Shown: piece by piece, positions 3,835-9,114 of the stretch
Position numbering within the stretch: position 1 is the first letter of the stretch
Layout of the letters: every line of letters begins with the position of its first letter
NCBI GenBank assembly: GCA_020442965.1
Contig: JAGRJB010000200.1
Span: 1 to 9,114, forward strand
Source of the DNA: Pseudomonadales bacterium
GTDB lineage: Bacteria; Pseudomonadota; Gammaproteobacteria; Steroidobacterales; Steroidobacteraceae
Reading direction: 5' to 3'
DNA: 9,114 bases
Program-made: the position numbers and the translations under genes
The notes under the pieces: model-generated
Database searches by the model: none
What the model was told of the DNA's origin: nothing
The model's input: only the letters and a program-made list of their open reading frames with translations

Positions 3835-6636
3835 TCAGGTCTGCAGAGCGCTTGCGCGACGGCGTTCGAGCTCGCTCGGATCGGTGATGGCGAGGTACTC
3901 CGCCATTAGCGCGATCAATGCCTCGCTGTCGATGGGCTTGCTGAGATAAGCGTCGCAGCCACTCTCGATACATCGCCGCATGTCGCCGTGCATCGCCTCG
4001 GCCGTTAGTGCGATGATCGGTCGTCGAAATCCCATCTCGCGCAGCTGACGCGCTGTACTACGCCCGTCCAGGTCGGGCATGTGCATATCGAGTAAAACGA
4101 CATCGATGTCCCCGGCATGTCCCCCCAGCGTCAAGCCGATTCGTTGCAGCGCCTCGCTTCCGCCGGCGGCCAACTCAACTTGCGCGCCTGCCGCTATCAG
4201 GAAGCGCTGCGCCAGAGCGCGTACATCGTCGTGATCGTCGACCACCAGCGCCCGACACTTGAGTGAACGCTTTGGCGATGGTAGCCGCTCGAACTCCCCC
4301 GTGGATTCCAGTTGTGGCTCAACCATCACCGCGGAATCGATGTCGCCTATCGGGACGACGAAGGTAAAGGTACTGCCCCGGTTTTCCTCACTCTGCAGCG
4401 AGATATCGCCGCCCAGTGTGCGAGCCAGGCGTCTGCTGATATCGAGCCCGAGGCCCGTTCCGCCGAAGCGCCGTGCGACTGACGCATCGCCTTGAACGAA
4501 GGGTTGAAACAACTGCGACTGATGCTGCGCACTGATGCCGATCCCTGTGTCGATGACATCAAAACGCAGCAAGGCCGGCCGCCCCTCCTGCAGTCGCGTG
4601 ACGAGCTCCACACTACCTTGCTGCGTAAATTTGATGGCATTGCCCAACAAGTTGGTCAGTATTTGTTTGAGACGCTTGCGGTCCGAACGAATCTCCTGTG
4701 GCACAACCCCTTCGTAGCGCAGGTCGAACCGGAGTTTCTTGCCACGGGCACGCATGGCCATCATGGAGCGAACCTCTGCCACCAGTTCGTGCAGATCGAA
4801 TGTCGAAATCTGTGCGTCGAACCTGCCCGCCTCGATCTTCGACAGATCCAGAATGTCATTGATGATGTCCAGCAAATGCCTGCCGTTGCGTTTGATCGTA
4901 TGCAGATGGTCGAGCTTCTCAGGGTCAGTTTCTTTGGCAGTGAGTAGTTGGGTATATCCCAGAACAGCCGTCATCGGCGTGCGAATCTCGTGACTCAAGT
5001 TCGCGATGAAGGCGCTTTTGGTTTGATTGGCTTGCTCTGCCCTGTTGCGCGCGTCCTCGAGCGTTTGCTCAAACTGCTTTTGTGTGGTGATGTCGATCGC
5101 CGTCCCAACGATCTTCTGGGGGCGTCGGCCTGCGCCCGTGCCGGGTGAAAAAAAAGTGCGCCCCTGCAGGTGCAACCAGCGCACCTCCGCATCGGGGCGA
5201 ACGATGCGGTACACCAACGAATGCGTATCGTGTTCAGTGTCGGCGAGAATCTCCGCGAAACTATTCGCCACCCTGTCGCGATCGTCCGGGTGGACAAACC
5301 GCGGCACCTGTCCTGGTTGCAGCTCAAGGTCCTCGGCTTCGTTGCAGCCGATCATTTCCTTGAGCGTGCCGGACCACTCGACGGTGCGCTGCTCCAGATC
5401 GTAGTAGTACGTGCCGAAGCCAGCCGATTTCGCCGCCATCCGCATGCGATCCTCGGCGTCATGCAGGCGCTCGGAAGTCACCCGTTCTTCGGTGATATCC
5501 CAATTGAGTCCATGCAGATGCTCCGCTCCATCGAGCCTCGAGACTAACACCTGCCCGCGTGCCGCGATCCACCGAATTTGGCCATCCGGCCGACGGATGC
5601 GAAACTGTGCTTCGTATTCGCCCCGCGTAGCGAGCGCCTCGCTCACCGCACGCCGGGTTGGCTCGACGTCATCAGGATGGATTAGCTCGAAGAAACGCGC
5701 GCCGCCTGCGACTCCGTCGGTCAGACCGGTGATCGCCTGCATGCCGTCATCCCAAACCGATTCATCGGTCCTCGTATTCCAGTCGAAGGATCCCATCCTC
5801 GCAGCGCGCATGGCGAGCTTGAGCCTGCCCGTACTGTCGGCGAGCGCTTGCTCGGTGGCAATGCGCTTCGAGATATCGACACCAGAGGGGATGAGGTGCG
5901 TGACGGCACCCGCCTCATCGCGCACCGGCACCAGCATGAAGTCGATCGTGACGATCGCCTCATCGGCAAGCCGCACCGGCACGTCATAGCGCACGATATC
6001 GCCGCTCGCCGCACGCGCCACAGCCTCGCGCAGTGCGTTGGCGACCGCGGCGTCGTAGTTCCACCAATAACAGTCCCAGAAACGCCGACCAATGACATCC
6101 GATCTTTCGAGGCCGCCTGCCGATAGCGCGGTCTGATTCGCCTCCAGCAACGTGCCGTCTGTGTCGAGTACACCTATGAAGGCCATGGCATGATCGATCA
6201 CACGCCGCAAATGCGCCTCGCGACGCTCGAGTTCGCGCTCCGAATGTCGTCGCTCCGTCAGATCGATGATGACCGCATAACAACCACGCACTTCAGCAGA
6301 CGCGCCGTTGCTGTCCGGCACATAGGTTGCTGATTTGTAGGCCGTTTGGCGCCGCGTCGGCGCTTCAATCTCAAAGTCATGGCGTGCGACGTTGCCCGCG
6401 AACGCTTGTTCCATATGCTGCAGAACTGCTCGATCGCCATCCGGATCGAGCAACTCTGCCACGGGCATTCCGATAATCGAATCGCGTGGTAGACCCAGTG
6501 CTTCTGCGAACTGCGAATTCACGAACCGGAACGTTCGATTCGTGTCGATGTAGGCGATCATCACGGGAACGGTTTCAATCAGTGCCTGTAGAGTGCGCTT
6601 GCTCTCCTCGAGCGCCGTGACGTCGCTGAACGTCAC
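3835..6636 (-). CDS. Hybrid sensor histidine kinase/response regulator with four PAS domains
   Basis: The 933-aa protein has no membrane segment and is a cytoplasmic hybrid two-component kinase. Domains in order are PAS at about 14-128, 141-258, 268-384 and 394-517; a coiled linker to 540; HisKA at 541-607 with phospho-acceptor His549 (LSHEIRTP); HATPase_c at about 655-763 with N-box Asn666 (NLLGNAIKFT), G1 DTGIGIS (696-702) and G2 GGTGLGL (725-731); and a receiver at about 794-912 with acidic pair Asp800/801, phospho-acceptor Asp850 (LLDMHMPDLDG), Thr878 and Lys900. All catalytic residues are present. There is no C-terminal HPt domain, so phosphotransfer needs a separate partner, not seen here. 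The fourth PAS carries a T8 homopolymer. The first possible start is GTG 6636 without a Shine-Dalgarno sequence, and the frame upstream looks like the end of a longer CheR-PAS type protein cut by a TAG. The PAS signals are unknown. It is divergent from the GSP26-like gene. Confidence 0.9.
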   Translation of the reverse strand: MTFSDVTALEESKRTLQALIETVPVMIAYIDTNRTFRFVNSQFAEALGLPRDSIIGMPVAELLDPDGDRAVLQHMEQAFAGNVARHDFEIEAPTRRQTAYKSATYVPDSNGASAEVRGCYAVIIDLTERRHSERELERREAHLRRVIDHAMAFIGVLDTDGTLLEANQTALSAGGLERSDVIGRRFWDCYWWNYDAAVANALREAVARAASGDIVRYDVPVRLADEAIVTIDFMLVPVRDEAGAVTHLIPSGVDISKRIATEQALADSTGRLKLAMRAARMGSFDWNTRTDESVWDDGMQAITGLTDGVAGGARFFELIHPDDVEPTRRAVSEALATRGEYEAQFRIRRPDGQIRWIAARGQVLVSRLDGAEHLHGLNWDITEERVTSERLHDAEDRMRMAAKSAGFGTYYYDLEQRTVEWSGTLKEMIGCNEAEDLELQPGQVPRFVHPDDRDRVANSFAEILADTEHDTHSLVYRIVRPDAEVRWLHLQGRTFFSPGTGAGRRPQKIVGTAIDITTQKQFEQTLEDARNRAEQANQTKSAFIANLSHEIRTPMTAVLGYTQLLTAKETDPEKLDHLHTIKRNGRHLLDIINDILDLSKIEAGRFDAQISTFDLHELVAEVRSMMAMRARGKKLRFDLRYEGVVPQEIRSDRKRLKQILTNLLGNAIKFTQQGSVELVTRLQEGRPALLRFDVIDTGIGISAQHQSQLFQPFVQGDASVARRFGGTGLGLDISRRLARTLGGDISLQSEENRGSTFTFVVPIGDIDSAVMVEPQLESTGEFERLPSPKRSLKCRALVVDDHDDVRALAQRFLIAAGAQVELAAGGSEALQRIGLTLGGHAGDIDVVLLDMHMPDLDGRSTARQLREMGFRRPIIALTAEAMHGDMRRCIESGCDAYLSKPIDSEALIALMAEYLAITDPSELERRRASALQT
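5148..5155. repeat. Homopolymer A8/T8 inside the kinase gene
   Basis: Eight A on the plus strand read as T8 in the kinase coding strand, encoding Thr-Phe-Phe-Ser at residues 494-497, late in the fourth PAS domain. It is a striking homopolymer for a GC-rich gene. A one-base slip would abolish the kinase core and receiver downstream. Confidence 0.9.
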
Positions 6637-6699
6637 GACGAGACCATCGCGTAGCCGGTCAGAGGCACGCTACGGCAGAACGCGACGAATGTATCGCGC
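6637..6699 (-). pseudogene. Truncated upstream part of a CheR-PAS type linker fused to the kinase
   Basis: Upstream of the kinase GTG, in the same frame, the minus strand reads ARYIRRVLP, then TAG (6670-6672), then RASDRLRDGLV, running straight into VTFSDVT of the kinase. CheR/CheB-PAS fusion proteins carry a signature close to (I/V)LPYRT.DN.I.GVV(I/L)TF.D(I/V)T at the end of the PAS domain that follows CheR. The sequence here matches it with a stop codon exactly where the Tyr belongs (TAC or TAT to TAG). Further upstream the frame gives no recognisable CheR sequence, and a frame change near the GGGG at about 6698-6702 is possible. The signature is recalled from family knowledge; that the gene was once longer is inference. 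Confidence 0.55.
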
Positions 6700-6913
6700 C
6701 CCGGCGTTGCAAAGAGCCGCAGCAGAACCCTCTCCTGGCGCACGGCAGATTTGACATGCTTCTTGATCATATTTGCGCGAAGCTTACGCCGGAGTGCCGG
6801 AACCTGACAAAAATGTAGGACAGCGCCGACCCAAACCCGGCGATCCGCGAGCTACCCTCGACGACGTCGATGTCACATATTGGGAAGACGAGACTTTAGA
6901 AGGAACTCTCGCT
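6700..6913. other. Interval between divergent kinase and GSP26-like genes
   Basis: This stretch should hold the promoter of the GSP26-like gene. The plus-strand frame of that gene stays open back to about 6773 (47 further codons), but the extra residues (for example DPRATLDDVDVTYWEDE) resemble nothing in the family. A TTGACA at 6751-6756 has no suitable -10 at 16-18 bases. No intact CheR sequence was found on the minus strand in any frame. Confidence 0.5.
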
Positions 6914-7423
6914 ATGAAACTGGAATCGCAGCGCACCGACGAACTCACGCGACTCGGCGAGCTGGTCGCCAAGATCGGCATCGGCATGCTAACCACTGTA
7001 GCGGACCAAGGTACCTTGCGCAGTCGCCCGCTCGCGACGCTCAAAATGGACGCCGAACCGGCCCTGTGGTTCCTGACCTCCATCTCGTCCGCCAAGATCA
7101 ACGAGCTCGATGAGAGCGGCCTCGCCAGTGTGAGTTACAGCGACGGTCAGAGCCACTTCATCTCGGTGTCGGGAAAGACCCAGATCATTCGCGATCGTGA
7201 AGTCATCTCAGAACTCTGGACGCCGCTCGCCAAGACCTGGTTTCCCGCCGGCGTAGATGATCCCGATCTAGCGGCACTCAAGGTGCAGGTACATCAGGCG
7301 GAATATTGGGATGGGCCGGACGGCCGGCTGACGCAATTGTATGCTCTGACCAAAGCCGCCATCACTGGCGATGATGACGCGCTCGGCGACCATGAGAAGC
7401 TGCGTGTACCTCGTCGAATCTGA
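6914..7423 (+). CDS. General stress protein 26-like pyridoxamine 5'-phosphate oxidase-fold protein
   Basis: The 169-aa protein matches the GSP26-like branch of the split-barrel flavin-binding fold (Pyrid_ox_like, PF16242). Members bind FMN or FAD and are stress-linked, and they are not true PNP oxidases. Family features include IGIGMLTT (21-28), RSRPLATLKM (36-45), LWFLTSISSAKINEL (51-65), VSYSDGQSHFISVSGKTQII (73-92), then LWTPLAKTWFPAGVDDPDL (101-119) and AEYWDGPDGRL (129-139). Length is normal. ATG 6914 was chosen because it opens at the family start and AGGAA (6901-6905) lies 8 bases before it; an open frame extends 47 codons further upstream but looks non-coding. A sorbosone dehydrogenase-like lipoprotein gene starts 7 bp after the stop, suggesting a shared transcript. 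The physiological substrate is unknown. Confidence 0.88.
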   Translation: MKLESQRTDELTRLGELVAKIGIGMLTTVADQGTLRSRPLATLKMDAEPALWFLTSISSAKINELDESGLASVSYSDGQSHFISVSGKTQIIRDREVISELWTPLAKTWFPAGVDDPDLAALKVQVHQAEYWDGPDGRLTQLYALTKAAITGDDDALGDHEKLRVPRRI

Positions 7424-7430
7424 CACCGGC

Positions 7431-8798
7431 GTGCACCGGTTGTTGGCCATACCCCTGGCGATAGCAGCAATCGCTGCGAGCGCATGCCTGACAGGTTGTG
7501 GCGAGACGGCGCAATTGTCGATCGCGGCCGGTACCGGCCCTGATCCGCAGTTGCCGCCGCCAACACGATCGCTGATCCCGACCGTCAATATCGCACCTGC
7601 GGTGGGCTGGCCAGCCGGTGTTACCCCCCGAGCCCTGTCGGGAGCACAAGTAAACGCCTTTGCGACCAACCTGAACCATCCGCGCTGGTTGTATGTACTG
7701 CCGAACGGCGACGTCCTGGTCGCCGAGACCAACGCACCAAAGCGGCCCGATGACGCTACCGGGCTGCGCGGCTGGTTCATGCGACGGGTGATGAAGCGCG
7801 CCGGTGCTCGACCGGCCAGCGCCGATCAGATTACCTTGCTGCGTGACGCCGATGGGGACGGCGTCGCCGAATTCCGTTACTTGTTCGTGGGTGACCTGCA
7901 TTCACCCTTCGGCATGGTGTTAGTCGGGGGCTGGTTGTATGTAGCCGACACGGATGCACTGCTGCGCTTCCCTTATGCAGGGGGTGCCACGCAGACTGCA
8001 CCGCCGGGCGAGAAGATTGTCGATCTGCCGGCCGGCGAAATAAACCATCATTGGACCAAGAACGTCATCGCATCGCCAGACGCACATCGCCTGTACGTTA
8101 CGGTCGGATCTAACAGCAACGTCGGCGAGAACGGGCTCGCGGCCGAAGACGGCCGTGCGGCTATTTGGGAAATTGATCCGGCCACGGGCAGCCATCGAAT
8201 TTATGCACATGGCTTACGCAACCCGAACGGGCTTGCATGGGAACCAACGACTGGTGCGCTTTGGACGGTCGTCAATGAGCGCGACGAACTCGGCAGCGAT
8301 CTGGTGCCTGACTATCTCACGTCCGTGCGCGATGGCGGCTTCTACGGCTGGCCATACTGCTACTTCGGCAGCCACGTGGACGGTCGGGTCAAGCCACAAG
8401 ATCCTGCGCTCGTCGCAACAGCCCTCGTTCCCGACTACGCATTGGGCCCGCACACGGCTTCGCTGGGCCTCGCATTCGCACCGGCCGGTGCATCGCTGCC
8501 GTCGTTGCACGACGGCATGTTCGTCGGCCAGCACGGCTCGTGGAATCGCCGACCACTGAGCGGCTATCGAGTGATCTTCATTCCATTTTCGAACGGTCGC
8601 CCGGCGGGCGAGCCTATCGACATTCTCAGCGGATTCATCAATGACAAAGGCGAAGCATACGGTCGCCCCGTCGGCGTGGCGCTCGATCGACGAGGCGCCT
8701 TGTTAGTCGCGGACGATGTGGGCAATGTCATCTGGCGCGTCAGCGCCGCAGCGGCCAGGCAACCGACTGCAAGCCACAGCGAGCACATCCCTGAGTAG
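7431..8798 (+). CDS. Sorbosone dehydrogenase family PQQ-type beta-propeller lipoprotein
   Basis: The product resembles the L-sorbosone dehydrogenase/soluble PQQ sugar dehydrogenase family: six-bladed beta-propellers that oxidise sugars or aldoses in the periplasm with PQQ. From GTG 7431 it is 455 aa, with an N-terminal hydrophobic segment ending in a lipobox LTGC (Cys23), so it should be a lipid-anchored periplasmic protein. Blade and active-site motifs include NHPRWLYVLPNGDVLVAETN (82-101), DADGDG (139-144, Ca-type loop), HSPFGM (157-162), GLRNPNGLAWEP (261-272), NERDELGSDLVPDY (282-295), GWPYCY (306-311), PHTASLGLAF (340-349), GQHGSWNR (366-373) and GRPVGVALD (411-419). The frame is open from ATG 7371 and ATG 7392 also, but these would put 13-20 polar residues before the signal peptide and overlap the upstream gene. 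No clear Shine-Dalgarno sequence precedes GTG 7431, so translation may be coupled. The substrate cannot be read from the sequence. Confidence 0.88.
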   Translation: MHRLLAIPLAIAAIAASACLTGCGETAQLSIAAGTGPDPQLPPPTRSLIPTVNIAPAVGWPAGVTPRALSGAQVNAFATNLNHPRWLYVLPNGDVLVAETNAPKRPDDATGLRGWFMRRVMKRAGARPASADQITLLRDADGDGVAEFRYLFVGDLHSPFGMVLVGGWLYVADTDALLRFPYAGGATQTAPPGEKIVDLPAGEINHHWTKNVIASPDAHRLYVTVGSNSNVGENGLAAEDGRAAIWEIDPATGSHRIYAHGLRNPNGLAWEPTTGALWTVVNERDELGSDLVPDYLTSVRDGGFYGWPYCYFGSHVDGRVKPQDPALVATALVPDYALGPHTASLGLAFAPAGASLPSLHDGMFVGQHGSWNRRPLSGYRVIFIPFSNGRPAGEPIDILSGFINDKGEAYGRPVGVALDRRGALLVADDVGNVIWRVSAAAARQPTASHSEHIPE

Positions 8799-8858
8799 GC
8801 TGGCGGAACACGCTCTGATCAGCCGCATGGGCGTGGCGCGGATTCGTGGCTAGGCAGT

Positions 8859-8890
8859 GGCACGCAGTCTTGGGTGGACGCCAAGGTGCC
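8859..8890. terminator. Possible hairpin between convergent genes
   Basis: CTTGG (8869-8873) pairs with CCAAG (8881-8885) around a 7-base loop, and GGCA (8859-8862) pairs with TGCC (8887-8890) outside it across an uneven internal loop. It lies between the stops of two convergent genes (8798 and 8912), where a shared terminator would be useful. There is no T-run on either side, so this is weak. Confidence 0.25.
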
Positions 8891-8911
8891 CGCCATCTTG
8901 AGTAGCTGAAC

Positions 8912-9114
8912 TCAGAAGCCCGGGTTCGAGGCCATCCATTCGAGTTCTTCGGCAGTCGACCTGCGACCCAGAATCGCGTTGCGATGCGGATAGCGGCCGA
9001 ATCGATCGATGATGGCTTTGTGCTTGATTTCGAAATCGAGGTTGGGCAAGCCGTCAAACAGGACCAGCGCCTGTTCATGCACCAGGCGTGATTCGCTGTG
9101 CATGTAAGGCATGT
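8912..9114 (-). CDS. DUF924 family protein (partial, C-terminus)
   Basis: This is the C-terminal part of a DUF924 protein (PF06041), a soluble all-helical family of unknown function, usually about 180-200 aa. The visible part includes YMHSES at its N-terminal end, then DFEIKHKAIIDRFGRYPHRN (27-46) and AILGRRSTAEELEWM (46-60), a strongly conserved order in this family, ending at TGA 8912-8914. The Met codons visible near the edge are internal; the gene starts beyond the right edge of the window. It is convergent with the sorbosone dehydrogenase-like gene, 113 bp apart. Confidence 0.85.
   Translation of the reverse strand, partial: MPYMHSESRLVHEQALVLFDGLPNLDFEIKHKAIIDRFGRYPHRNAILGRRSTAEELEWMASNPGF

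Noticed and set aside
6633..6770. 45-codon minus-strand ORF ending on the kinase GTG
   Set aside because: Not listed as a gene: the product resembles nothing, and the kinase frame over the same bases carries the family signature. Kept only as a possible coupling frame in the finding.
6751..6773. TTGACA as a -35 box for the GSP26-like gene
   Set aside because: No -10-like hexamer at 16-18 bases; the nearest AT-rich hexamer (CATATT) is only 11 bases away.
7526..7539. Perfect 14-bp palindrome GGCCGGTACCGGCC
   Set aside because: Lies within a firm coding region and is composed of GC-rich Ala-Gly-Thr-Gly codons; probably incidental.

Overview
The window (about 59-60% G+C by eye, compact gene spacing, Shine-Dalgarno type start sites) looks like a chromosomal segment of a Gram-negative bacterium. 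It is most likely a proteobacterium, plausibly a soil or water gammaproteobacterium, but no phylogenetic marker is present to fix this. No rRNA, tRNA, CRISPR array, transposase, integrase or phage gene was recognised.

Layout. Positions 1-282 (minus) hold the N-terminal part of an HsmA/TIGR03987-like membrane protein that runs off the left edge. Positions 548-1018 (minus) encode an unrecognised Arg/Leu-rich 156-aa protein. Positions 1019-1519 are largely gene-poor, with a nested inverted repeat (1197-1247) and a possible 35-aa hydrophobic small protein (1353-1460). Then come a small low-affinity iron permease family protein (1520-1930), a run of GCGTGAT heptamers straddling its stop codon, and a GlsB/YeaQ/YmgE-type membrane protein (1988-2257). 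A perfect 9-bp hairpin follows. Positions 2258-2848 hold the decayed remnant of a phospholipase D/cardiolipin synthase-like gene. An MscS-type mechanosensitive channel (2849-3832) has no good start codon.

The channel runs tail to tail, with a 2-bp gap, into a large minus-strand hybrid sensor kinase (3835-6636: four PAS domains, HisKA, HATPase_c, receiver). The kinase appears to be the surviving 3' part of a longer CheR-PAS type gene: a linker with the usual family signature continues upstream in frame but is cut by a TAG where a Tyr is normal. Divergent from it on the plus strand are a general stress protein 26-like flavin-binding protein (6914-7423) and, 7 bp later, a lipoprotein of the sorbosone dehydrogenase/PQQ beta-propeller family (7431-8798). 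The right edge holds the C-terminus of a DUF924 protein (8912-9114, minus).

Functional reading. Several products belong to families linked to envelope or general stress (GlsB/YeaQ, MscS, GSP26-like, HsmA-like, iron permease), so this looks like an accessory stress and envelope neighbourhood. At least two genes (PLD-like, and the 5' part of the kinase) have decayed in place, and the channel gene may have lost its original start. I see no convincing new multi-gene system. The observations most worth checking are the truncated kinase, the PLD remnant next to the start-less channel, the structured element upstream of the iron permease, and the small hydrophobic ORF.
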